A stretch of 64,000 nucleotides of DNA from Anaerophilus nitritigenes (GTDB lineage Bacteria > Bacillota > Clostridia > Peptostreptococcales > Thermotaleaceae): assembly GCF_004138215.1 (NCBI RefSeq), contig NZ_RYYS01000064.1, forward strand, positions 62,001 to 126,000, written 5' to 3'. Below the pieces are notes generated by a model. It did not search any database. It saw only the letters and a list, made by a program, of their open reading frames with translations, and had not been told where the DNA came from. Made by a program: the position numbers and the translations under genes. The first letter of the stretch is position 1. The number at the start of each line of letters is the position of its first letter. Below are positions 52,585-62,697 of this stretch, one piece after another.

Positions 52585-55500
52585 ATGAGAGTTTTTCAAA
52601 AAATATTTAGTCTTACTTTAGCAATTATTTTATTAGTAAGTACTATTCCTATTCAAACAGGATTTGCACAAAATGATGATACAATAGATGTATCTATGAA
52701 AGTAAAGATTGATGAAAATGAGATTAATAAAGGAGAAAAAGGAGTAAATTATAATGTTAAATACATAGACTTATCATTTGATTCGAATCTAACTCTTAAT
52801 AAGAGTCTCAACGAAATAGCTATTTTGGTGAATGGAGAGAAAGATGCAGATCATTTTAAGTTTGAATATTCAATACAAAATAATGAGATAAGAATCACTT
52901 TAAAAGATGGACCAGGAGATAATACGTATATGCATCCTTTAGAATTGAGAAGGCATACTTTGTATAATATTTCTATTCCTAAAGGTTTTTTTATAAATGC
53001 TCAAGGAAAAGAAAGTAAAGGTATAAATTTTCCGTTTGTAACAGAAGGAGATGAAAAGTCTATATATCCACAAGATATTATTAAAGAGACCAAACCTACT
53101 AAAAATCAAGTTGATTATCAAAATGGTACAATTACATTTTCTTTTGTAGATGATATTGAATTTTGTACAGAACTTTTCACTGAAGAAAATAGAGAAAACA
53201 ATAAATCAGACTACATAACCATTCATACAACTTCTATGATGGATCCAAAAGTAGAGCTTTATGGAGAAGATATACCAGATTCAATAGACAATTATGAAGT
53301 ATCTATAGAAGGGAATGAACTGATTCTAAAATCTAAAAGTGGAAAATTAAAAGATTTTGCAGAATACGAAGTGACTATTAAAACGAATACAGTTCTTTTA
53401 AAGAATACAAAGGAACTCGAAAATGGAAAAGAAATATATAATGATGAGCAAACACTTAAATTTAATACAGATGATTTAGTGAATTGGAGTAGTATATATC
53501 CACAAAATAATCAAGAAGATGTAGAAATCAATCCATTGATTCAAATACCTTTTAAATATTCTATAAAAGATATTGATAAGACAAAAATCACATTAAGCTC
53601 TGATGGAAATATTTTTGCTATTGATATGGACAAACATATATGGATTACACCTGATCAAAGAACATTGAAAATTGATATCAATAGTCTTTATAGAGATGGT
53701 AAGCATCCACTAAGAAAAAATACAGTATATAAGATTACAATCGATAAAGAAGCTCTTACATTCACAGATCATAAGTATAGTATAGATGATAGTGATAAAT
53801 ATAAAGAACAGATTTATTTATACTTTATTACAGGACAAAGAGAGGTTCCCAAAGATCCAGGATTAGATATTATAAAATATACTTCAGATATGCAAAATGA
53901 TGATATTACATCTATAGGATCTACAAGGCTGAATAAAGATGGAAATATTTATATTCATTTTAATAGAAGTATACAGTGGAACGGTATATTAGATACAGAG
54001 GCAAAAGCTTATTTTAGGCTTTTAAAAATACCAAAAGCTGATTCAAATGAATATGATCCAGCAGGTAAGATTTATGATAAAAAGGTTATATATCCAAATA
54101 CAGAGGAAGAAGAAGTTCCAGTTGATAAAGTAGAAATACTTAAAGATGCGAATGGAAAAAATCTAAATATTATTAAAATTACTCCAAGACATGAGCTAGT
54201 TCATTTAAATGGATATTATATAAAGCTAGATAATACAGATATTATCATTGATGATTATCAAAAAAAGTTAAGAGAAAATATCAATCAGAAAATATGGACT
54301 TGTCCAACAAATGATAAGAATCATCCAAAATGGCTTGTGGATTTTATCAAAGCAGAATCAATCAAGGAAGATAAAGATGCTCCTTATAAAAAATATACAT
54401 TATTTGGAGTGCCACAATATAGTAAAGCTACACCTATTATTATTCATCTAGATAGAGAAATTATTGTAAATCCTCATCTGAAAGATCCTTTATCAGAGAT
54501 TACACTTTATGAAGGAGATACAGATAAAATGGTATCTACAATAAAATTAAATATTGATCAGTATCATCTTGAATATTACTTTGAAGGAAATGCAAAAAAG
54601 ACTAAATTTTATTTGTATCCAGATAAGACTTTGAGATCAGGAAGCTATTATCAGCTAGATATACCTAATAATACTTTTGTCACAAGAGGAAATGTTCCTA
54701 CAGAAAAACTGCAATTAAATTTTGTCATAGAAGGAAATCAAACATTAGAAACAGGAATCTATAATCTTTTAATTTCTCCAAAAAAAGAGATTACAGTGCT
54801 AGATTTTGTTTATAAAGAAGTAGATGTAACAATTTTAGGATACAACTTTAATGAAGAGATGAAAAATATAAGCTTGATTAGAGAAAAAGATGGAAAAGAA
54901 ATAAAAATACCTAAAGAACATATATTTTTTCAAGATGTAACGAAAATACTCATTAAGATCAATGGAATGTTAGCGCAAGAATTAGCAAAAGAAGAGAATG
55001 TAGGGATTTATGAAATTTGGATTAAAAATGAGAGTGATGACTTGATTTGCAAAGGAGGAACCTTTGAAGTTCAATCAAAAGGAAGACCCAAAAGGATAAG
55101 AGTATCTCCTGAGGGAGTAGAGGCTGCAGAAAACCCCATTCGTTATGATGAGTTTACATTCTATACAAAAAAGATCGGAGAAAAAACAGTTTATCACATG
55201 ATTATAGTGTTTGAAGACATAGATCACAAAGTTTATCTAGCAAACACAGATCCATCTGTATGTAGGCTATCTATACCAGGAACAGATAAAAATTTTGTAG
55301 ATGAAGAAGGAGTGATATTAGGAGAGAGAAAAGGAAATGAATTTTATGTATATATACCTCTTAAGGATAAAGTGAATTCTGGAGAAAAATATACAGCATT
55401 TATTGCGGAGAATATAGTAAAAAATAATACAAAAGATCAATTAGGTAATGAAGCCTATAGTTGGATTTTTTATACAAATTTTATTCCTATAGCAAAAGAT

Positions 55501-56397
55501 GTGATAATAGGAAGTGTAGTAGAAGATTATAGTAAAAATGAAGAAATCCTTATAAAAGGAGATTTATTTTATGAGCATGGAATAAAAGTATATTTTAGGA
55601 ATGTAGCTGGTGAGGAGATTGAAGCGGAATATGTAAGGATTAGAGAAGTTACAGATCCAAAGACAGGAAAAAAAGAGGTGATTGCTTATGTAGAATTACC
55701 ACAGGGTAGAAATAAGCTTGAAGTTGGTATGTATGACATTGTAGTGAAAAATGATTCAAATCATAAAAATGAATTTGTATATGATGTGTTGAGTGTTGTC
55801 CGGGCTGGAGATCATAGGAAGATTCCTAATGAAGAATATAAATTGAAAGACAATGGAAAGTATGGAGAAGTAAGGGGTGATTTGAAAATAAGTAAAGATA
55901 CTTTATTACTTTCTCCAAGTGACATTAATGCAAGAGAGGTTAATGTAAATTTAGATGAAGCCATGGGTATAGATACATATATTAGAAAAATTTGGTATGA
56001 GGGAGAGACAAGATACAAAATAGGCATGCTTAAAACAAAGTCAAAATGGGCAGATGTCACTCTTTATGGACTTACATTACAGCCGTATATAAATGATGAC
56101 AAAATTGAAATGTCTTTGGGCAGAGTAGAGCCAATTGTTGCAAAAACTTTAAATCAAAAGCTAAGAGGAAAAGGAGTATTATCAGATTTTATACAAGTTT
56201 CAGGTAAAAACTTTAAGTTAGATAATATAAAATTATCTATTCCGTTTAAACATACTACAGCTAAAAATATTAAAGTGTTAAGATATGATGAATTAACAAG
56301 AAATTTTTATGAAGAATATGCAACCATCAATTTAGTAGATGGAAAAGTAGAATTGATGTGTCCTAGAGTTGGAATATTTGTAGTAGTAACAAATTAG
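52585..56397 (+). CDS. large Ig-like domain surface protein (1270 aa)
   Basis: Signal peptide at residues 1-28 (ends GFAQ). Repeated Ig-like beta domains of the Big_5/SbsA type follow, each built around DVEINPLIQIPFK-like or STRLNKDGNIYIHFNRSIQW-like strands and GKHPLRKNTVYKI, RHTLYNISIPKG-type tails that end domains. About ten such domains can be counted roughly from the repeating pattern. No SLH domain or LPXTG motif is seen. The last 60 residues, ending in a KVELMCPRVGIFVVVTN-like stretch, resemble the end of the next protein. AATGGAGGG precedes the ATG. Confidence 0.85.
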   Translation: MRVFQKIFSLTLAIILLVSTIPIQTGFAQNDDTIDVSMKVKIDENEINKGEKGVNYNVKYIDLSFDSNLTLNKSLNEIAILVNGEKDADHFKFEYSIQNNEIRITLKDGPGDNTYMHPLELRRHTLYNISIPKGFFINAQGKESKGINFPFVTEGDEKSIYPQDIIKETKPTKNQVDYQNGTITFSFVDDIEFCTELFTEENRENNKSDYITIHTTSMMDPKVELYGEDIPDSIDNYEVSIEGNELILKSKSGKLKDFAEYEVTIKTNTVLLKNTKELENGKEIYNDEQTLKFNTDDLVNWSSIYPQNNQEDVEINPLIQIPFKYSIKDIDKTKITLSSDGNIFAIDMDKHIWITPDQRTLKIDINSLYRDGKHPLRKNTVYKITIDKEALTFTDHKYSIDDSDKYKEQIYLYFITGQREVPKDPGLDIIKYTSDMQNDDITSIGSTRLNKDGNIYIHFNRSIQWNGILDTEAKAYFRLLKIPKADSNEYDPAGKIYDKKVIYPNTEEEEVPVDKVEILKDANGKNLNIIKITPRHELVHLNGYYIKLDNTDIIIDDYQKKLRENINQKIWTCPTNDKNHPKWLVDFIKAESIKEDKDAPYKKYTLFGVPQYSKATPIIIHLDREIIVNPHLKDPLSEITLYEGDTDKMVSTIKLNIDQYHLEYYFEGNAKKTKFYLYPDKTLRSGSYYQLDIPNNTFVTRGNVPTEKLQLNFVIEGNQTLETGIYNLLISPKKEITVLDFVYKEVDVTILGYNFNEEMKNISLIREKDGKEIKIPKEHIFFQDVTKILIKINGMLAQELAKEENVGIYEIWIKNESDDLICKGGTFEVQSKGRPKRIRVSPEGVEAAENPIRYDEFTFYTKKIGEKTVYHMIIVFEDIDHKVYLANTDPSVCRLSIPGTDKNFVDEEGVILGERKGNEFYVYIPLKDKVNSGEKYTAFIAENIVKNNTKDQLGNEAYSWIFYTNFIPIAKDVIIGSVVEDYSKNEEILIKGDLFYEHGIKVYFRNVAGEEIEAEYVRIREVTDPKTGKKEVIAYVELPQGRNKLEVGMYDIVVKNDSNHKNEFVYDVLSVVRAGDHRKIPNEEYKLKDNGKYGEVRGDLKISKDTLLLSPSDINAREVNVNLDEAMGIDTYIRKIWYEGETRYKIGMLKTKSKWADVTLYGLTLQPYINDDKIEMSLGRVEPIVAKTLNQKLRGKGVLSDFIQVSGKNFKLDNIKLSIPFKHTTAKNIKVLRYDELTRNFYEEYATINLVDGKVELMCPRVGIFVVVTN

Positions 56398-56443
56398 AAA
56401 AAGATCAAGTAAATTTTACAGTCTCAGAATAGGGGGTAAAGCA

Positions 56444-59400
56444 TTGAAAAGGATCATAAGTTTTTTATTGATTATGCTCATGGTTGTAGGAATTATACCT
56501 ACATATGAATTGGTAGCTTGGGCAGATGAAGCTACAGTTACAGGTGTACTTGTAACAAAAACATATTCAAAGCCATTACAACTAGATGTGATGTATATTG
56601 AAGTAAAAGGTAATAATTTAGAGAAGTTAGGAGCAAATCCAGTAATTGTTAGAGATCAAATGGGAGAACCTATACCACTTACTACAATTGTAGTGAGTGA
56701 AAAAAGACTTTATTATAAAATAGAGAAGCCTAAAGGAATTGCAAGAATGATAATTCATGGAGAAGATTATTTTATAGGTGCAGAAAAGATGCCACAAGTG
56801 ACAAGTCTGACTCCTTCTAATGGATTAGTGAGGAGTACAGAGACGTTAACTGTTCATGGAAATGGATTTAAAACTTTTGTAGATAATACAAATGGTAAAA
56901 TAATCTTTTATAATAGCACTGGAGCTATAGATAATATAAAACCAGAAAATATAAAAGAAACTGAAATAACTAAAGAATTTTTGCAAAATAGCAAGGGAGG
57001 TCCTTATAGATTAGAACTGAAGTATACTGAACCTAAAGATGGAGAAAAAGCACCTCTTACAATAGAAGATAACTATGTAAATCTATTTACATTATTAGGA
57101 GATTTAAATATTTCTGATGATATAGAAATGTTTCCAAATCAAGGGGCACCAGGAACAGAAGTGACGGTTAGTGGAGATGATTTGATTGAAGATATGAGTG
57201 TTTTTTTCTTAAGAAATGAAAATGATTTATTTGATATTAAAAGTATGGGACAGTTTGTACAATATAGGAAAGATGCTGATGGAAAGAAAGACTATTTTGT
57301 TGTAAAAGTTCCAAATTTAGAACAGGGAACTTATCATGTAATTTTGACCAATAAGGTAAATCCAGGACAAGACCCAAACCAAGTTATTCATAGCACAAAG
57401 GCTTTTGATAATAATATATTTATCATTATATCAGATGTAAATAAACCAACGATAGAAGAAATAGATCCGAACAAAGGACCTGCTACAGGAATAGATGCTA
57501 CTATTCGAGGAAGATATCTAGGAAGCATGAGTCCGAATATTTTTAAGCCAACAGTAGATCCAACTGTACAGCCAAATGGCAATTCATTAGAAGTAACTTA
57601 TAAGAATGGAACAGAGGTGGTTGGTAAGTACTTAGGGGTACATACAGATAATGGAGGCGTAGAGGTATTAGAATTAAAAAGGAAGCTAACAGGATATGTA
57701 GGAAATCAATTGGGATTTAGAGACGGTTCTATATTAAGTATAGAAGGGTATGATCGTATAGAGGTCACTGTTCCACAGGTTGCAGATGAAAAAATAGATC
57801 CTATAAAAGATGTAACAATAGAAATTGAGACCACTATAACTTATAAGGATAAAGATGGAGTACCAAAGACAATAAAATTAACAGAAAGAGTAACAAAGTC
57901 GAAGGGCTTTACATTTGAACAATTAGGATATGATCCAAAGATCGATAGTATACTTCCAGGCAAGATACCTGTAGATAAAACAGGAGTAGTATACAAAACT
58001 TCTTTAGAAGATATGAAAATATCTATATCAGGGCAAAATTTTTCTGTCTATAGATATATACAAAAAGATGCCGAAGGGAATGACATAGTAAAATATAAAT
58101 ATCCAGTAGTGAATATAGGAAATCAAATTATATTAAATAAAAATGAAGATCCAAATGTAGAGATTAAGGTATTGGATAAAAATAATAATGAAATAGATGG
58201 ATCTGAAGGAAATGAGTTGGGAGTTAGAATATTAGTTACTATTCCAAAAGGGTTACCTTCAAAAGGATTGAATCAAGGACATATAGGATCTAATACAGAG
58301 GTTTGGGTTAGAAATCCTTTGAGAAATGAAAATCCTACTGAGCTAGGTACTACTAGTAATCCAGGAGCTATACAATTTGTATCTGTAGATGATGGGAAAA
58401 TACCAAAAATCACTAGTATTAATCCAAATACAGTAACTACAGATGGACAAAAGGGAGTTGTGATTACTGGGCAAGATTTTGGAAAAAATGTAAAAGTGTA
58501 TATGGATGGAGTAGAAATCAAAGGAGCAAAGAGAAATGAAATAGGGACAGAAATAACATTTGATGCGCCTCCTTCAAAAGAAGGTTTTGCTCAAATTATT
58601 GTACAAAATGAAGAAGGAGGAGCTGATGTATATTATCCTTTTACCTATGTAAAAACTTATACAAATCCTAAAATTACAAATTTTACTCCCAAAAAAGGTA
58701 CTGCAAAAACAATCGTGACTATTACAGGGGACAATTTTGTATATCCTAATCCATTAGTAACAGATCTTGCAGGTATAGGAATTTGGAAAGTCATAGGAAC
58801 TAGAGTACTTTTAGGGGGACAAGATGTAAATGAATATTATATGGAAGGGAAATCACCAGGTCTTCAAGCTTATACATCTAATGAACCTATTATTCAAATT
58901 CATAAAGAAGAGTTAAATAATCAAGAAAGATTAATGATTTCAGAAAATTATCATAGTATTATTTTACAAGAAGGAACGACAAATCCAAAATACTATATTA
59001 TATTTTTTGATCCAAAAACAGGAGAATATAAACTAACAGATGGAGACAAACAAGTATATGTTATTGATATAAATAGTCAAAATCAATTAGTAGGGAAAAA
59101 AGATGGACAAGAATATGACTTAATTGTAGAGAATAATAAAATAAATATAGATAGCAAAGAATTAATATTTAAAACTCCTTATGCTATCAAGGATGGAAAA
59201 ATAGTAGGAAATAAAGTAAAGGTAATCAATCATAAAGAGATTATATTTGAAGTACCGCCTATGCCAAGAGAAGGTTATTACGATGTTACTGTAGTCAATC
59301 CAGATACAAATAGAGATTCAAAAATAGGAAATAATGGATTTTATTATTCTTTTCAACCAGAATACAATCCAGAAATTTATGAAATTGATCCTAAAGAAGG

Positions 59401-62400
59401 TTCTGTAGATGGAGGATATTATATTAATATATCTGGAAAAGGCTTTAAAGATAATGGAATAGATCAAAAAACATCTGTAAGTATAGGGTCTGTAGAAGTA
59501 GACTCTAAAGATGTAGAAGTATCCCCAGATGGAAACAATTTAAGAATAAAGGTTCCAAAATATCCAGGAGATCTATCAAAAGAAACAGATATGGATAGAA
59601 AATCTGTAGTTGTATCTATTGTCAATCCAGATGGAGGAACTGCAAGTAGAATCAATGGATTTACTTATATTATTCCAATTTCTGATCCTAAAATTACAGG
59701 ACTTATATTAAATAAAGGTTCAGCAGCAGGAGGAGATACAGTTACCATAGAAGGATCGGGATTTCGTTTTTTTGAACCCTACAAAGATTTAAATAATACT
59801 GGACAATGGAATAAAGAACCTACACCAGATCCATATCGAGATCTAAATAAAAATGGACAGTGGGATGATATAAGATGGTGGTTAAGCCCAGAAATAAAAC
59901 AAGCATATGATGAATTAGCAAAGGATTATCAAAAAAATATAGTTCCCATTCTTCCAAAGGTATATTTTGGAGGTAAAGAAGTACCAGTTCTTAGATTTAC
60001 TGCATCTACACTAGAGATAGAGACACCAAAAGGTGCAGGAGGAGTTATAGAAGTATATGTGGTCAACAATGACTATGGAGTTTCTAACAAACTTTCATTT
60101 ACTTATGAGTCTTCTAATCCTAAAATTAATAAAATATTACCAAATGGAGGGAGAAAACAAGGAAAAGATAAAGTGGAGATACTAGGGGAAAATTTTTACG
60201 AGTCTGAAATTAAAGTAGTAACATCGCCTACTACGACTAAAATAGAAAAAATGCCTCTTGTACAATTTGGAAATCCTACAGATACTAAGATTTCAAATGG
60301 AACTATACCTATAGATGCTCTAGAGAATTCAGGAAGAATTAGAGATAAAGAAAGTACAGTAAAAATTGATAACTTAACTGTAAAGTATAATGCTCATGAA
60401 GATGATCGAAAGTTAAACTTTACTATAGAAGAAGGCATAGGAAAAGATAAACAGATCTACCAACTTCATTATGATAAATATGATGATAAGGAAATATTTG
60501 TGCCTACATATTTATTTAAAAATGATCAAGGAGAAGAATATAGTGGATATGAATATATTAAAGTAAGCCTAGAGAGAGTAACAGGAGCTACGTCCACTTA
60601 TAGACTTCGTGTAGATAGAGGATTTTCACCAGATTCAAAATTATTAAAAATAGGTCAAATAAGTTTACTTACTCCATCTTACTATACAGTAGGAAACGTA
60701 GTAGTTACACTCTACAATCCAGATGGAGGAGTAGCTACTGGAAACTATACTTATAAAAATCCTGATAGCAAACCAGTTATTAAAAATATTTTAAGAGATG
60801 GACAAGAAGGATATATAGAAGAAGATGGGAGAAAAATCATTCGTGTCAATTACAAAGGTGGAAATGTTATAGATGTGATAGGATCAGATTTTAGAAAACC
60901 AGTCAAAATTTCAATTGGAGAAGCAGCAGAAATCATACAAGGGATAGAATATGTTCCAGATAATGCAATTTCACAGAAAATGACATTTACAATGCCTGCA
61001 GTAGATGCAAAATATATAGATACCTATCATAGAGTTGTTATTCAAAATGAGGATGGCGGAGTTGCAGGTTCAGATGAAACAAAACCCAATCCAATTTATA
61101 TTCATATTATAGCAGGAGAGACAGATGGTTTAGCTATTACAAATGTGACTCCGAAAATTGGACCTACTTTAGGAGGAACTGTAGTAACTATAGAAGGTAA
61201 AGATTTTAGATCAAAGATAGATGGTTATCCAAATGAAACATTAAAAGTATATTTTGGAGATGGAAAAGATCAAGTGAGAGTAAAAGATGAAGACATTATC
61301 TATATTTCAATAGATAAGATTCAGCTTAGAACACCAGCTCATATTCCAGGGACCGTTTCTATTAAAGTAGAAAATCCAGATGGAACGATGGCACAGCTAT
61401 CAAATGCATTTACTTATTTAAGTGCTCCAAACATTAATGATGTGGTTTTAACAGATCCAGACAATTTAAGTCAAGAGATATCTACAAATATTATTTCTGT
61501 AGAAGGAGGACAATATTTAAAAATCAAGGGTTCAGGTTTTATGGAAGGAGCAAGAGTTGTATTTGTACCAACTTTAAAAAATGCACCAAAAGATGAAACA
61601 GGAGATTTTGTATATCTTAAAGGAGATCCAAAGGATAAAAAAATAGTAACAGGAACAGATGCAGTTGAAGTGAAATTTATAGACGGAGGAACACTTCTTG
61701 TTAAAACTCCTGCTGGAAAACTTGATACATTAGGAATAATCGTCATAAATCCAGATAAGGGAGCTAGTAATATTTATGAAAATATCAAATATGGTCTTCC
61801 AGAAATGGAAATTCCTCAAGAAGTAAGAGCAGATATTGTATATGATCAGTATATAAAAGTTAATTGGAAAGAAGTAAAAGATGCTAGGGAATATGAAATA
61901 TATGTAGTTGTAGATGGTAAAAAAAGACAATTTGTAGGAAGTACAGAGCTGACATCCTTTGTTTATGAAGATTTGGAGCCAAAAACTAGATACAAATTTG
62001 TAGTTACAGCCATTGGAAAATTTGGAGGATCTAAATATTCTATGGAAAGTAATCAAGTAAAAACTGGATCTAGTGTAGGACCTAAAGACCGCGATGGAGA
62101 ACTAGGACAAAAAACTAAGATAGAAAGACAAGGAAATATTATAAACGTAATCATTGGAGAAGATGATTACAATGATCATACAGATATTGATTTAACCAGA
62201 GGAAACCTAGCAGGAGCAAAAGATGTAGTGATTGCTATCCCATCTTATGTAGTTGCAAGAGCTGATGTAAAAGATATCAATATCATAGGTCAAGATTTTA
62301 ATATTAAAATGAATCCAAAATCTTTTTATTCAGAAAAAGTAAGAGAGAATAAAAATAAAAAAGATTCAGGGGTAAAATTTATGATTTCTCAAGTTCAAAA

Positions 62401-62695
62401 CTCATCAATCATAAGCGGCAACACTTCATTATCTAAAGAATATGAACTAAAGGCATTTGTATATGTAGGAAAAGAAAATAGCCCAATGAATTATCTTCCT
62501 TCTTATATACAAATTACATTAGATGTAGATGGAACAAAAGCAGACTTAAGAAGAGTAAAAAATATATATTTAGCACGTTTCGATGAAGAAACTAGGCAAT
62601 GGTTACCGATTGCAAATGGAAATACAGGAAGCTATGCCATTACAGGACTTAGTCAAAATTTAGGAAGATTTTCCGTAATAGGAAGTAGGAGGTAA
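56444..62695 (+). CDS. giant TIG/IPT-repeat surface protein (2083 aa)
   Basis: TTG start after AGGGGG. A signal peptide (residues 1-27) precedes about twelve TIG/IPT repeats, each with a pattern like ITSINPN...GVVITGQDF or ITNVTPKIGPTLGGTVVTIEG. One repeat near residue 1120 carries two acidic loops (DLNNTGQWN and DLNKNGQWDD), which look like EF-hand/dockerin-type calcium loops. A fibronectin-III-like domain lies near 1795-1880, and a conserved C-terminal module of about 200 aa closes the protein. No SLH, LPXTG or transmembrane anchor is seen. Confidence 0.85.
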   Translation: MKRIISFLLIMLMVVGIIPTYELVAWADEATVTGVLVTKTYSKPLQLDVMYIEVKGNNLEKLGANPVIVRDQMGEPIPLTTIVVSEKRLYYKIEKPKGIARMIIHGEDYFIGAEKMPQVTSLTPSNGLVRSTETLTVHGNGFKTFVDNTNGKIIFYNSTGAIDNIKPENIKETEITKEFLQNSKGGPYRLELKYTEPKDGEKAPLTIEDNYVNLFTLLGDLNISDDIEMFPNQGAPGTEVTVSGDDLIEDMSVFFLRNENDLFDIKSMGQFVQYRKDADGKKDYFVVKVPNLEQGTYHVILTNKVNPGQDPNQVIHSTKAFDNNIFIIISDVNKPTIEEIDPNKGPATGIDATIRGRYLGSMSPNIFKPTVDPTVQPNGNSLEVTYKNGTEVVGKYLGVHTDNGGVEVLELKRKLTGYVGNQLGFRDGSILSIEGYDRIEVTVPQVADEKIDPIKDVTIEIETTITYKDKDGVPKTIKLTERVTKSKGFTFEQLGYDPKIDSILPGKIPVDKTGVVYKTSLEDMKISISGQNFSVYRYIQKDAEGNDIVKYKYPVVNIGNQIILNKNEDPNVEIKVLDKNNNEIDGSEGNELGVRILVTIPKGLPSKGLNQGHIGSNTEVWVRNPLRNENPTELGTTSNPGAIQFVSVDDGKIPKITSINPNTVTTDGQKGVVITGQDFGKNVKVYMDGVEIKGAKRNEIGTEITFDAPPSKEGFAQIIVQNEEGGADVYYPFTYVKTYTNPKITNFTPKKGTAKTIVTITGDNFVYPNPLVTDLAGIGIWKVIGTRVLLGGQDVNEYYMEGKSPGLQAYTSNEPIIQIHKEELNNQERLMISENYHSIILQEGTTNPKYYIIFFDPKTGEYKLTDGDKQVYVIDINSQNQLVGKKDGQEYDLIVENNKINIDSKELIFKTPYAIKDGKIVGNKVKVINHKEIIFEVPPMPREGYYDVTVVNPDTNRDSKIGNNGFYYSFQPEYNPEIYEIDPKEGSVDGGYYINISGKGFKDNGIDQKTSVSIGSVEVDSKDVEVSPDGNNLRIKVPKYPGDLSKETDMDRKSVVVSIVNPDGGTASRINGFTYIIPISDPKITGLILNKGSAAGGDTVTIEGSGFRFFEPYKDLNNTGQWNKEPTPDPYRDLNKNGQWDDIRWWLSPEIKQAYDELAKDYQKNIVPILPKVYFGGKEVPVLRFTASTLEIETPKGAGGVIEVYVVNNDYGVSNKLSFTYESSNPKINKILPNGGRKQGKDKVEILGENFYESEIKVVTSPTTTKIEKMPLVQFGNPTDTKISNGTIPIDALENSGRIRDKESTVKIDNLTVKYNAHEDDRKLNFTIEEGIGKDKQIYQLHYDKYDDKEIFVPTYLFKNDQGEEYSGYEYIKVSLERVTGATSTYRLRVDRGFSPDSKLLKIGQISLLTPSYYTVGNVVVTLYNPDGGVATGNYTYKNPDSKPVIKNILRDGQEGYIEEDGRKIIRVNYKGGNVIDVIGSDFRKPVKISIGEAAEIIQGIEYVPDNAISQKMTFTMPAVDAKYIDTYHRVVIQNEDGGVAGSDETKPNPIYIHIIAGETDGLAITNVTPKIGPTLGGTVVTIEGKDFRSKIDGYPNETLKVYFGDGKDQVRVKDEDIIYISIDKIQLRTPAHIPGTVSIKVENPDGTMAQLSNAFTYLSAPNINDVVLTDPDNLSQEISTNIISVEGGQYLKIKGSGFMEGARVVFVPTLKNAPKDETGDFVYLKGDPKDKKIVTGTDAVEVKFIDGGTLLVKTPAGKLDTLGIIVINPDKGASNIYENIKYGLPEMEIPQEVRADIVYDQYIKVNWKEVKDAREYEIYVVVDGKKRQFVGSTELTSFVYEDLEPKTRYKFVVTAIGKFGGSKYSMESNQVKTGSSVGPKDRDGELGQKTKIERQGNIINVIIGEDDYNDHTDIDLTRGNLAGAKDVVIAIPSYVVARADVKDINIIGQDFNIKMNPKSFYSEKVRENKNKKDSGVKFMISQVQNSSIISGNTSLSKEYELKAFVYVGKENSPMNYLPSYIQITLDVDGTKADLRRVKNIYLARFDEETRQWLPIANGNTGSYAITGLSQNLGRFSVIGSRR

Positions 62696-62697
62696 TC

